NCBI GenBank assembly: GCA_029204225.1
Contig: CM055108.1
Span: forward strand, 8,306,601 to 8,370,600
Direction: 5' to 3'
Length of the DNA stretch: 64,000 bases
Source: Diphasiastrum complanatum
Taxonomy: Eukaryota > Streptophyta > Lycopodiopsida > Lycopodiales > Lycopodiaceae
In this document: piece after piece, positions 13,036 through 23,708 of the stretch
How positions within the stretch are numbered: the stretch's first letter is position 1
Layout of the letters: every line of letters begins with the position of its first letter
The notes under the pieces: model-generated
Told to the model about the DNA's origin: nothing
The model's input: the letters and a program-made list of their open reading frames with translations, nothing else
Database searches by the model: none
Translations under genes and position numbers: made by a program

Positions 13036-14316
13036 ATGCCATTCCACGGAGTTGATCCATCAGCGTTTAGTTACAATCAACGTCAAGCTTTGATAGACAT
13101 GAGAAAACAAAGAATGAAACAAATTGAAGAGGCAAACACAATTGGAAAAGAGAATAATCAACTTGATTCTAATGATTATGATGATGAGGTACAACACGAT
13201 GAAGCAATGCACAACATGTTTGAATCTTACTTTGAAACAAATGAAAATGATGATATGCATGCATCTTCTAATGAAAACGGAGATCACGAACAATTTGAGA
13301 TGGATGAAGACGAGATTCTATTGCGCAAGGAGGCAGACACTCCTTTATCATCCTGGAGCATCCATTTCGAGACTAGCTACGTCAATTATTATTCTAAACC
13401 TTCAAGCAACATACAAATGGAGTGATCATAGCGTGACATCTTTATTTAGGTACTTAACGCATAACACAACTATTTTACTTTATAGAGTATTTACATTAAG
13501 TTGATTTTTTTTTTCTAACAACTCACATTGCTCTTTGTTTAGGTTGTTGCATCGAATACTTCCGAAAGAAAACAAAAAGAAGTACGAATGATGATGACCG
13601 TGCTTGGAATGGATTACGACACAATACATGCATGTCCAGAAGACCATGTTCTATATAGAGGTGAGCAATCAGAAAAGCTTCAATGTCCAGTGTGTAACGC
13701 TTCACGTTTTCGAGATGACGTACAAGGGGATAAAGTGCCACGAAAAGTGTTACGACATTTTCCAATCATCCCACGATTGCAACGTTTATTTCGATGTTAT
13801 TGGCTTTATTGATTCTAGAAAAGTACAAGGCCAAGAACATGGATGTGTATCTTGCACCTTTGGTCGATAAATTGTGTATTATTTGGAATGATATTTACGC
13901 TTACGACATCTCGAGACCTTTACAACAATGGAACTTCATTGTTCATGGAATTCTAATGTGGACGATGCATGACTACCCCAGTTTAAGCGAATGTTCAGGT
14001 ATCTATATAATGAATCTAATCTGTTTTAGGGTTTATCGTTTGAGTATATTTAACTAAGCTTATGTTTAATTTGGTTTATGAACTATGCAGGTTTAACCAC
14101 ATCAGGTTACAATGCATGTTATATTTGTGGACCACTTTTGGAGGGTCGACATATCACAAATATATTAAAAAAAGTGGTGTACGAAAATTATCGCAAATAC
14201 CTGCCGCCTGATCATCCTTTTCGAAGGTTGAATAGGCGATTTTTTGGAGGGCGAGGAGATAATCCTCGAACTACACCACCACCCCCATGCATGGGAGTAG
14301 CGAAATAGCATGGTGA
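13036..14316 (+). pseudogene. CACTA TNP2 transposase, N-terminal part
   Basis: Exon-like pieces read on the plus strand: an acidic N-terminal section (MPFHGVDPSAFSYNQRQ..), TYKWSDHSVTSLFRYL to a GT donor near 13451, then after an AG acceptor near 13542 LLHRILPKENKKKYE. A one-base shift leads to MDYDTIHACPEDHVLYR and CPVCNASRF. KVPRKVLRHFPIIPRLQRLF, VYLAPLVDKLCIIWNDI and FIVHGILMWTMHDYPSLSEC follow, with TTSGYNACYICGPLLEG after a further intron. This is the canonical TNP2 series (paired CxxC groups, 'FPIIPR-QRLF', 'L-WTI-D-P'). Frame shifts and in-frame stops break it. The series stops at about 14316, where the remainder of the gene appears on the other strand. Confidence 0.85.
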
Positions 14317-14329
14317 TTGGCTTAAACAT

Positions 14330-15172
14330 GACGACGTTAATTCTTCAGCCAACTTTCTGCAATGCTACCTTCTGGCCTTGTATTTTGTCTCACAAAGCCT
14401 TTCAAAACTTTCATAAAGCGCTCGAGGTAGAATATCCATCTCGTGTGCACAGGTCTTGCGATTGATACTTCTTTGACCAAATGCACTAGAAGATGAACTT
14501 GTATATCCAAAAAGAAAGTTGAAAAATCTCTTTTCAACAAACATACCATTTCGATCATTTGGATTTTCATGGAATCCATTCCCTTTCTTTTATTTCTTTT
14601 GAGGAAATCCACCTGCAAGATTGATAGTACATTAGGTTGTTTAACACATAAAAAAATTGAAATATCACATATTTATACAAGTACTTAAAAAAAAATACAA
14701 ACCTAATCATCGATGACAAATTGTAAAGCGTATTTCGTACGTCATCGTTGAAGAGACCTTGAATAGAAAGTGGAATTATGAATTGCAACATCTTATGCCA
14801 ATCATGTGATTTCAATCCACTTAATTTACCATCTTTGGTAAATGACTTGCATAAAGAATGTGCATAGCCTGTTGGAGTTCTCATTTGTTTTATGACATGT
14901 TTAACATATGAGAGTTGCTCTTTTGTAAGAATCCACGGCACGCTAGGTAGATTCTCATCTCCACCTTCGGTGTATTGAATCCAATAGGGTCTTTTCACAT
15001 CGACCGCTTGTAGATCTTTACGAGCTGCGGAGTTGTCTTTTATGGAAATGATGTGGTTCCATAAGGATTCACCGACGTTTTTGAATGTGTGCATAGGATC
15101 CAATAGATGGTTTATCACTAAATTCCTCCAATAAGGTAATTTATGAAAAATAGACAACCGTTTCATACCATC
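14330..15172 (-). pseudogene. CACTA TNP2 transposase, middle part, inverted
   Basis: The minus strand carries the TNP2 segment that should follow the 13-14.3 kb part. The first half reads MKRLSIFHKLPYWRNLVINH, LLDPMHTFKNVGESLWNHII, LPSVPWILTKEQLSYVKHV, and GKLSGLKSHDWHKMLQFIIP. After an intron come HTRWIFYLERFMKVLKGF and TRPEGSIAESWL, the DUF4218-type block. The plus-strand flanks begin and end with the neighbouring parts of the same protein. About 840 bp have therefore been turned round in place, with breakpoints close to 14330 and 15172. Confidence 0.85.
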
Positions 15173-16402
15173 AATGGATTCATTCCATGTACAAGAATCT
15201 TTGTTTTATATCACCGAAATAATTTCACAATTGCATCCTGCAAGTCCAAAAATGTGGTGTGAAGAAGAAGATGAGCGTGTTAAGGGTGAAGTACCACAAG
15301 GAAATGGTGTGCAAAAAAGACTTGCACCTCAATTAAAAGAGAAAATTGACACATTCATACTATATAATTGTGGACAAATGGAAAAGTGGATTTCAAGGTA
15401 TGAAGAAGTCAAAAAGGAAAGAAACATAACATTGAAACGAAGAATAAATATCAATCGAAGAAGAAGGAGAGCGTTGGAGAACGACAAACCTTTGGAGCCT
15501 TTACCTTCAAAATGCTCTCGTGAATGGGTTTTTGATACGATGCTAAAAGCATCTGAAAACGGAGAAGAAGTGACCGAATTAGAATGGGAATTTGTTCACG
15601 GATGTGGATGAAAGGTTAGTGTAATATTGTTAATGTGAAGTTTTGTTGTTGTACTACTCAATATATGAATAGTATTTCTAATTACACACGTTTTTTTTTT
15701 GTGTGTTTTAGTATACATCATACACTGCCATGTGGGCATATGGACACCATTACCATGTTGAGAGAGTTGACAACAAGCGACGTACATATGATTGTGGTAT
15801 AATGGCCAACTTTCAACAAGAGAGTCGTTCTAGTGCGAGGGACCCTAATGTCATTTCGGACGACCTAGACTATGTCAGCACATTGCAACATATTTATGAA
15901 GTCGATTACGAGACTAACGACAAATACTTTATTTTTGACGTAAAATGGTTTAAGGTCATCTATCGTGGAAGCAACGTCACGATTAGAAATGATAACTCAA
16001 AGTTTTTTCAAATCGACTCAACAAAATGTATATCGATGGACTCTCATGACACTTTAGTATTGCCACGACATTGCGAACAAGTGAGACTCTAAAATTCTAA
16101 TGTCATTAATTTTCGCAATCCAATTATTTTATGTATCAATCTTATAAGACTAACTTAATTTTTTTAAATTCTTTGGCAGATTGTATTCCATCCAGATCGA
16201 AATGACCCAAGATGGTGGTATGTGATCCAACTTAATGCAAGAAAATGACACGTGTTTGAAGGAAAAGATGTTGTTGAATTGGATACACACAACGGTAATT
16301 TGAGGCCCCCATGTTTGGATGAGATAGAATTAGAAGAAGAGGAGATTGAATATGAGGGTAATTCACATCATCAAAGAGACACGATCGAAAATTTATGATT
16401 AT
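15173..16402 (+). pseudogene. CACTA TNP2 transposase, C-terminal part (DUF4216-like)
   Basis: The plus strand resumes with VQESLFYITEIISQLHPASP, which directly continues the inverted block's last motif. A basic linker follows, then after an intron (donor near 15614, acceptor near 15711) MWAYGHHYHVERVDNKRRTY. The next pieces are DCGIMANFQQESRSSARDPN, EVDYETNDKYFIFDVKWFKV and, after one more intron, IVFHPDRNDPRWWYVIQL. This is the DUF4216-type C-terminal region of TNP2. The coding end lies at the solo-LTR insertion: acidic codons resume after 17570 and reach a stop near 17630. Stops at 16247 and 16396 show decay. Confidence 0.8.
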
Positions 16403-16414
16403 AGCTAGACCTAG

Positions 16415-17565
16415 TGTTGACAGATTCTACGTCTTAGAATCTGTTAACTAGTTCTTCTTTGTTTCGTTCTTCTTTTGCCTATCAGCATAAACGGTGGGCT
16501 ATGGGTTAAGTGCTTCTTTCTTATTTAAAGCCCAAAATCAGACAGAAGAGACTGAATATCGATGTAGTTTTGTGTCCCGCCTGTCAGAGGACATCCGGAT
16601 GGGTCGCTCTTGAATTGAAAGCACATGCATAATCAACCAAAATGCAAGCCAATGTGTTCAACAAATGATCTACGTTACTGCTCAGTTGAACAACAATGGA
16701 TTCCTACTTCTACTTTGCTGCAAAATGAACTGAAATCAGATTCTAAGCACTACTATACTTGCATAACTTGACAAAACAAGAAACAAGAACTAATCTACAA
16801 CATGTTAGAAGTCCAAGAATCAAGAAACCAACCAGTCTTTTGATTCTTGGACATCCCAAGAACATATAATAACTAGAATGTTAGAGAATATGCAAGATTT
16901 ATGCCACATTTCTAGCCTATTTAGTTTACTTGAATGTTGATTCCTACATTAATTCACAACAAGAAATGAAAACTAATCCACAACTAGGAAAACAAAAAGT
17001 CTAATCCACTCTAAATCCACAACCACACACAATATGAATGGAAGAGCATGATCATAGGGGCATCACTCAAGAAAACCATTATGATCAAGGAGCTCAATGG
17101 ATGCATCTAACTCATGGAGGCTCTTCTCATTTCAGCATGGAGTAGATACAATCCACAAAAAGCTCCTCTTCACAAAGAGGGAGTCTCTTAAATAAGCCAG
17201 AGGGCTCCTTAGGTGGCATCCTAGTGGAATTTTCACATTTCACAAACTACAAGTGGAATAATGCTCTCCACTAGAGCCCACCATCAAAAGGTGGCTCACT
17301 CTACTTTCTTTAAGAGGGGTCTACTTGCATTTATTACATTTGCCTAGAAATACTAGTACCTACATGGTCATTCCATCTTTCGGGATTCACCATGAGGCTT
17401 ACACAGTTCTTGCTTGTCTTTCCTAACTAGTATTTCTTAGCTCTCATACTCGGCTCTCAGTCTGCGTTCGTCTCGTCTTCTCAGAGACCTCCTCGGTCTA
17501 AAGTGAGAGGTGCTCTTGAGTTGCTCTGTCCGAGTATCATGTGGATTCGTCAGAATCAACCAACA
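16415..17565. mobile_element. Solo LTR (1151 bp) with 5-bp target-site duplication
   Basis: The unit starts TGTTGACAGATTCT and ends AGAATCAACCAACA, so its ends form an imperfect inverted repeat bounded by TG...CA. It is flanked on both sides by CCTAG (16410-16414 and 17566-17570), a 5-bp duplication typical of LTR-retrotransposon insertion. There is no internal region, so it is a solo LTR left by LTR-LTR recombination. It interrupts the 3' end of the TNP2 gene and therefore arrived after the CACTA element. No family can be assigned from coding sequence. Confidence 0.85.
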
Positions 17566-17640
17566 CCTAGATTCAGATGAGTGTCAAGACTTGTGTAATG
17601 ACGAAAATGATATAAATGATGAGAATGATCTATGATTATC

Positions 17641-18480
17641 TATCATTCTTTTTTTTATATTCATCGCAATACTTTTTATGTATATTTTTATAGATAGAGT
17701 TGAATGTGATAATTATAATACCCGAACCTTGCGGTTATGTCCTATTTCAAAATGTCACTGCATATTCCCTCCCTGTGGAGTGTAGGTTTTTCCATGCAAG
17801 TTGAAAAGATTAGAACCTTGCCTTTAACGAGAGAAAAGTAAGGGCTACACACCTTCCTAGGATTGGGGATTTTAATTATCTACATTTCACCTTTTCATAT
17901 TAATTAATTGCTAGTGTATGCGATAAAATAAGATATTGCTTTGAACAAAATGAAATTTATGAGTTACATTTAATTTCTTACTATGTTAGATAACATATTC
18001 TAATAATAAAACAAATTGAAACAACACAAACTCACTGGTAAACTCACTCAAAGCTTAAGTGCAAACGTGCAATTGTTTGCTTTCTAACTTTTGATTGGAC
18101 CCTTCCAACAAATCTCTCTCTTATGATTGGACTCTTTGACTTTTGCCAACACGTTGACTTGATCACTCATAAAATTACATCTACACATGTGTCACAAGCC
18201 TAACTAGCTCGACCTATGTCATATTTGACTTTTGGCCAAATGATGACTTTAAATGTGGAATTGACTATTTGACCTCTAATGCCAAAATTGGCCCTATCAA
18301 CTAGTGACACCAAAGATGATTGACTAGAAAATTATATGACATCCCTAAAGTTAACATGATTACTTATTTTAACTATTTTACACACATGGGAACATGCTCC
18401 ACATGTGTGAAATTTAATCACAAATTTCTAACCATAAAATCACCAAGATAGATTTTTGACTATTTTTCGCACTCCTCAAA
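17641..18480. other. No gene seen
   Basis: AT-rich noncoding DNA. Words around 18360-18420 (CACATGTG motifs near 'acacatgggaacatgctcc') resemble those at 53960-54000, so both places may carry the same old repeat. The lower end may include the 3' LTR of the minus-strand copia element, but I could not define it. Confidence 0.35.
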
Positions 18481-18499
18481 AACTAGCTTGGTAAGGTAC

Positions 18500-19380
18500 T
18501 AGATCAATCAAGGAGTTTGTGAAACTTTTTGAGTGGATCCTTTGGTATGCATAAGAAGTGTAGATCAGACAAGGTATCCATCATAGCAGCACCCTCACCA
18601 TATCCATGATAGAAATCATTTGCCAACATCTTTGAAGAGCATTCCACCAATTTGCCAGTATATCCATGTGCTTCCTCCATGCTTAATGATGATATTTGAT
18701 TTGGAAAACCCATTTGCATGAAGATGGCTGCACCATGATGAGAATTAGAGGCTTCCATTCCTCATAAAGATCACAAAGATCATAGAGATCAAGATCATAA
18801 GATGTGCAAAAGTGTTGATTATCAAGATTAAGCATACTAGTTTGACTAGTCCACATACTATGAACTTTATCCATGATGGATCTAATATTGAAATCAAATG
18901 CAATCTTGATCTTCTTGAGGCTAGATACTTGCTCAAGGATGTAAGTTTCTTCTTTGGATGCTTCACGTAATCTCAAGATAAGTTTACAAAATCTCTCATA
19001 ACATGTAAAAACATGATTTTTCAAACTATGGGCAACAAGCTCATTCTTGCTCTTACTAGATCTAAGAGCATACTTTTGATGATAAATTATCTTGCTTTTA
19101 AAATGTTTTGGAAACATATCTAAGCCATCAATGACAAGAACCATGTCCATACAATAGGCATCATCCAAAACTAGAATTGCCTTACATGAATTTTGAGATG
19201 TAGAAATTCCAATAAAGCAAGATAGTACATCAAGTAATGGAAGAGAAGCATAAGTGAGAATGTTAGAGTGGATACCACCTCAAAATTGCCTCTCTTTACC
19301 ATAAAAAATGAGCCATAAAGACTCAGCCATCCATCTTGAAGATCCCCTTGAATCCATGTGTTGAGGATACTCCTCCTCAA
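18500..19380 (-). pseudogene. Unrecognised broken coding sequence in the copia element
   Basis: After the integrase remnant the minus strand has overlapping open frames at 19380-19171, 19168-18683 and 18758-18504. The longest (about 160 codons) reads, among others, ELVAHSLKNHVFTCYERFCK, LEQVSSLKKIKIAFDFNI and HFCTSYDLDLYDLCDLYEEW. It does not resemble copia reverse transcriptase, RNase H or any family I can name. Its place where pol should be suggests captured host sequence or a noncoding spacer with chance frames; the first is my mild preference because one frame stays open for 160 codons. Confidence 0.4.
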
Positions 19381-19538
19381 ACCTCAACCCCATCACATCT
19401 TGATAGTCTTCAATAGATATGATTTGAGATGCATCTTGAGATGCCTTGATCTAGGCCCCTTCCAAGGTTGAATGTTAATCTTCATAAAATATGACATCCT
19501 AACTCTCAATCACTTTTGAAATAGAGAGTATCAAAATT

Positions 19539-20273
19539 CTATAGGCATCCTTGGTGGATGAGCATGATCCATGAGCTTGGATCATCCTTCCTCCTTGTTT
19601 CCAAGGGAATATGTGCAAAGCATAAACTTCCAATGACTCTAAGGTGTTCAACCTTAGGCTTCTTTTTGAATAATACTTCACATGGTGTATTTCCTCCAAG
19701 AGCTCCATCACTCCTCAAAGCTTTGATCTTCAATGAGAATTCCATCTCAACATATGCTTTGAAATAGGAAATAAGCATGCACTGTAAAAATCTTGAAGAA
19801 AGAATATATGTACATCTTGTGTGATCAATTTCCTTTGAAGGCTTGGATACATAAGCAACATCAAGAGATTTTGCACTCTCGCTTGGAGTCAATTTGTAGA
19901 TGCCTTCATATCTAGATCCATAAGCAAGGATCTCATCATTCTTCTTGATCACACAATTGTCAATATGGAAATTGACATCAAGAACACCATCAAGTAATTT
20001 GCCAACACTTATAAGATTCTTTGTATGCTTGGGAACAAAAAGAACCTTGTGAAGAGATAGAAATTTTGATGATACAATCTTCAAGTGAATAGTCCCTACT
20101 CTTTTAATGTTGCACTCTTGATCACTTGCAATATATATGGACTTCTTGATTCCTTCATAAGGCATAATAGATGAAAAGGAATCCTTGGAGCTACACATAT
20201 GAGATGATGCTCCAGTATCAATATACCAAGAGTCATCTTTCTTGAAGGTGGAAGAGGAGAAGCTTGATGCCAT
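19539..20273 (-). pseudogene. Copia protease and deleted integrase
   Basis: The frame begins within the protease, with the active-site segment WYIDTGASSHMCSS, then the usual VLFVPKHTKNLISVGKL block and the start of the pre-integrase region. A jump follows from LKIKALRSDGALGGNTPCEV to FKKKPKVEHLRVIGSLCFAH. In intact copia integrase about 80-100 residues, including the second and third catalytic residues, separate the first of these motifs (the start of 'LR-D-GGE') from the 'TP-E----KKP---HLR-FG' tail. The deletion is in frame, but the protein lacks a catalytic core. Confidence 0.85.
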
Positions 20274-21067
20274 AAGTGAGCATTCTCCATCACTTGCAAT
20301 AAGTCTTCTTTCTCATTAGAGATGTTGGCTTGCTTGAATTGGTTCTTCTTCCTGAAGCAATTGGTGGTATAGTGGCCTTTCTTGCCACAAAAGAAGCACT
20401 TAATATTCTTTTTCTTCATCTTTGAAGTAGAAGAATGGGAGGTATCCTCATCCTATTCATCTTGGTCTTTTGCTTTGTCCTTAGAGAAGTGTTGGTGTTG
20501 CTTTTTGCTCCTCTCTTTGTGCTTGGCAAATAAAACTTTGTCAACACCATTATGATTGAGTGACAATTTGTCCATCCTTAATAGCTTGTTCTCATGCCTT
20601 GATTCTTCAGCTATTAGCACTCCTTGCAAAGCCTCCAAGGTTGGTAACTCCTCGATAGCATAGGATTGAACAAGATTCTCATATTCATCCTTCAAGCCAT
20701 TGAATATGACTTGGACTAGCTCACTTTGTTTGATGGAATCTCCAATACAAGCAAGCTCCCTATGAATATCTTTCACTCTCAAAACATAAGTAGTGGCACT
20801 CTCATCACTCTTTTGAGAACTTTGAAAGATTTGATTTCTAAGAGTGAGGAGCCTAGAGGTATTTTTGGCTTCATAAATAGCTTTGAGAGTATTACAAGCT
20901 TGCTTGGTCGATTTGCAATCACCAACCTCTTTCAAAATCTCATTGGAGACATGCATCTTGATATAATGGAGAGCCATCCTAGCTATCTTCTTATACTTCT
21001 GTACTTCTTGATGACTAGATCTCAAAAAGATGGGATTGGCAAGCCTACACGTGAATTTTTGGATCAA
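20096..21067 (-). pseudogene. Copia Gag with CCHC zinc knuckle
   Basis: Open frame 21067-20453 gives ARMALHYIKMHVSNEILKEV, NTLKAIYEAKNTSRLLTLRN and VQVIFNGLKDEYENLVQSYA, a typical plant copia (UBN2-type) Gag. Its first 'M' is a TTG, and sequence for the real N-terminus is short or missing. After a stop at 20453 the frame at 20419-20096 carries CFFCGKKGHYTTNC, a perfect CX2CX4HX4C zinc knuckle for RNA binding. One stop and one shift separate Gag, knuckle and the protease frame. Confidence 0.85.
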
Positions 21068-21462
21068 ACAAGCATAATAGAGTCAAAAGTAAAAGTGTCC
21101 AACTAGGTTGGGTGCCCTAAGCACCTTGATTCAATTGATTATAACTTTTGCTTGGGAGATCCAATCACTATGGAACCAATTGCTACGAAAACTAGACTCT
21201 AATGGCTTTGAAACTTGCTATTAAGCACTATACTTGGATCACACATGGAAGAGAACCACCAAATTGAATCGGGCTGTCCTTCACATGTGTCTGAGTAGAG
21301 ATTTGTGTACAATCACAGAAATAATTCAATCCTTATGATGATCCAAATTTGCTTAAGATAGCATGGAAGATGCAATCAACACTCTCTAGATCTTTATTTT
21401 CATGAAATTTTTGAAACTATGGATGATAGATGCATCAAACACTTAGGTAGGCTCTGATACCA

Positions 21463-21636
21463 TGTTAGTGTAGAGGAGTAGAGTTAAGGGAGAGTAGTGT
21501 TAGTGGTGAATAGAGTTAGGGAGGAAGTAGAAAACTAACTAAATTTAGCATCTATGCATAGCTAGGTACCTATCCAATGATCTAACCCTTGTTGACAAGC
21601 GGGAGAGGTATACTACGCAAGATCTTCGACCCTACA
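21463..21636. repeat. 174-bp TG...CA block (LTR or LTR 3' part) shared with 30640-30813
   Basis: This block starts TGTTAGTGTAGAGGAG and ends TTCGACCCTACA. The same 174 bp occur at 30640-30813 with six mismatches (about 97% identity). On its left it abuts a copia Met-type primer site read on the minus strand; on its right, after one base, it abuts a gypsy Asp-type primer site read on the plus strand. It is best explained as the truncated 5' LTR of the gypsy element, but it also fits as the 5' LTR of the copia element. Confidence 0.8.
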
Positions 21637-21637
21637 G

Positions 21638-21655
21638 TGGTGCCGATGCCGGGGA
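21638..21655 (+). other. Gypsy primer-binding site (tRNA-Asp type)
   Basis: TGGTGCCGATGCCGGGGA begins one base after the LTR piece and closely matches the tRNA-Asp-complementary site TGGCGCCGTTGCCGGGGA known from many plant gypsy elements (16 of 18 bases). Confidence 0.8.
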
Positions 21656-22105
21656 TAGGTTTCCACTAACTAGTTTAGCTGCATTTTAGCTATTTTCTTG
21701 CTTTTTAGAGTAGTTTTAGGTATATTTTTGGGTGTTTAGAGATAGTTTTCTGTATTTCTTTGTGTTTGGACTATTCACAACTAGCGGAGGAGGTGTGAGA
21801 GGGTAGAGGAGGCCCTGAATAGCCTCTAAGGGCTTGAGAGATATTAGGTTTTTTATCTGCAAAAACAACTAAAGAACCCTCGCACAGCCAAAAAACACAC
21901 CAATCTGCAATTTTGAAGGGAAAAAGAGCCTAAAATCTCATCAGATTTTTATATCTCCAGAATCAGTGTGAATTAACTCTTGCATGACTGGCAGTAGCTC
22001 CAGGGTACTGTCCCAGACCTGCATAGAAGCCTGCGAGAGTTAGTTCCAAGCAGATTGTAAAAATCAGCTCAACAGAAGAGAAGTCCTTATCAGACTTCTT
22101 ATCCT

Positions 22106-22892
22106 TACCATCAAGGGGCACCAAGGTACAGCGCACCAAATCAACCACAACGTATGGCCTTACCTGCTCCACCAGGGCCAGCCAGTCAACAAGTGGCCCT
22201 TATAAACCTGACAGTAGCAGAACCAGAGACGCAAATGCCACCTCAACCTGAGCAGCAACAATGGTACGGATCGGATGAACCATTTATGGATCCTGTCATA
22301 AATGAATATGTTTCGGCCTATGCAGCTCAAACTCAACGTCAAGGCGAAAGAAATTACGGCTGTTACAGATGCGACGAAAGACACAGAATTGCGGAATGTC
22401 CCTACAAGGGACAATATACATCCTTTTGTCAAGAATGTGATTATGGACACTGTTTCAAGAATTGTCCATTTAAACCTGGAACTAGTGCACTCTTAACTTC
22501 ATTGCAATACAGCAACCAGCAGTTCTAGCAGGGATGCCATCAGGTAGACACCACTCCACGCTCATGTGTTAGCTGTTACGCGAGCACAGAAGAGGAAGGA
22601 AGTGGCTCCCTCACCACCACCATCGGTCACTAACGACCAACCCTCAACTTCAGCACCATATCCGAATGTGAGGGAAGAAAGAAAGCAGTACCAAAAAATA
22701 AGACACTGGGTACCGGAAGCACAAGCAGAGAAAAAAGAGCAAGAAAGAGTTAATCCCACGGAACCTCCAGTTGGCGTCAAATGGGAACCGCAAGCGGACT
22801 CACCACTGTGCACTGATCAAAATGATCGGTTGCACCAACATGAACCACCTTTTCACATGGTGGAGCCCCCAAAGCGGATGAGGAGCCAGTAG
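22106..22892 (+). pseudogene. Gypsy Gag C-terminal region with two zinc knuckles
   Basis: From about 22106 the frame is rich in Q, P and Y (SPYQTSYPYHQGAPRY..), passes the ATG at 22154 and reaches two knuckles, CYRCDERHRIAEC and CQECDYGHCFKNC, before a stop at 22528. Both have the spacing CX2CX3HX4C, one residue shorter than the usual CX2CX4HX4C. A second frame (22566-22892) begins VTRAQKRKEVAPSPPP, a linker typical between Gag and protease. The capsid part of Gag is absent: only about 450 bp of leader separate it from the primer site. The role would be RNA binding and packaging. Confidence 0.75.
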
Positions 22893-22984
22893 CGCCTGAG
22901 CCCATATATTGTACGGGCTATGAAGAAACAAGTAACGTCCTCCACATCGGAGCAGCACAGGAAAGTGAGGAACACAACATCACT

Positions 22985-23708
22985 TTGCCCATCAAACACA
23001 AGAGATACGAGGATGAGGCAGCAGTGGTAGATGGAGGATCGAGTGTTAATTTGATCTCCACTACTTTATATGAAAAATGGGGTGTACAAGGGTTGAAGCC
23101 AGCAAGATTCGTCATCAAGTTGGCAAATCAATCCTATGTGAAACCAAATGGTGTAGTTGTCGATATCCTTGTAAAGATAGCAGGCATGCAGTTTGTGATT
23201 ACTTTTGTAGTCATGGATATACCTGAATCTCCATTTGCATACCGTGTTTTACGAGGAAGACCATGGTTGAGGATTGTGCAAGTACAACTGGGGTACGGGA
23301 AAACTCACCTTCGAGAACAGAGAACAAGCTGTAAAGGTTGATCCAACCACATGGGCGGTGAAACCTATTGCACCCAAAGCTGATGACGGATCATCCACGA
23401 CAGATCACACAATTGATCACCCAAGGCCAGCCAAGGGAGGTCACTATGATTCAGAGATGGATGTCGTGATATGGACAGATGCATTAGCAACTATTGACAG
23501 CCAGGCATGTCAATATGAATCAGATCCAGAACCTAGTACATCTTCACCCAAATGTTACACCATGGATACATCAATCACATTTGGGGTGAATATGATAAAC
23601 GTAGCATGGCTGTCAGCGGAGCCTATTGAGAACCTAGTGGACGATGATCTAGTCCCTTGGCAACATGCTCTAACTTATAATAAGGAGATTGAGCTGACTG
23701 ATGAATAG
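22985..23708 (+). pseudogene. Gypsy aspartic protease
   Basis: Frame 22985-23341 has the active site AAVVDGGSSVNLIS (DGG in place of the common DTG/DSG), then LYEKWGVQGLKPARF, the flap-like section, and VLRGRPWLR. A shift near 23280 moves to the frame 23274-23708, which continues NWGTGKLTFENREQAVKV and a poorly conserved linker ending at a stop. The 'RPWL---GA..S--H' type exit and 'GK--F' motif are those of plant gypsy proteases. It would process Gag-Pol but is broken. Confidence 0.8.

Larger units (their letters stand above)
10506..17640 (+). mobile_element. CACTA (En/Spm) DNA transposon, rearranged; ends approximate
   Basis: The stretch contains in order: a CpG-rich subterminal repeat zone (10610-10905), a Transposase_24-type gene on the minus strand, and TNP2 transposase pieces over 13-16.4 kb. 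This combination defines plant CACTA elements. I could not find CACTA/TAGTG terminal repeats or a 3-bp target duplication, so both ends are estimates: the left from the break in copia homology near 10500, the right from the TNP2 stop region near 17640. The element has suffered an internal inversion (about 14330-15172) and a solo-LTR insertion (16415-17565). Confidence 0.75.
18500..21462 (-). mobile_element. Ty1-copia element, minus strand, lacking reverse transcriptase
   Basis: On the minus strand the primer-binding site TGGTATCAGAGCC (21462-21450) is followed by gag, a CCHC zinc knuckle, protease, a truncated integrase, and then 0.9 kb of unrecognised sequence. Reverse transcriptase and RNase H are missing and the integrase core is deleted, so the element cannot move by itself. 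Its 5' LTR should begin at 21463, where the 174-bp block shared with the gypsy element sits. I could not identify the 3' LTR. Confidence 0.75.

Noticed and set aside
18683-19168. Copia reverse transcriptase
   Set aside because: Position suggests it, but none of the usual motifs (such as 'YVDD' or 'W----K') appear, so it is listed as unrecognised.
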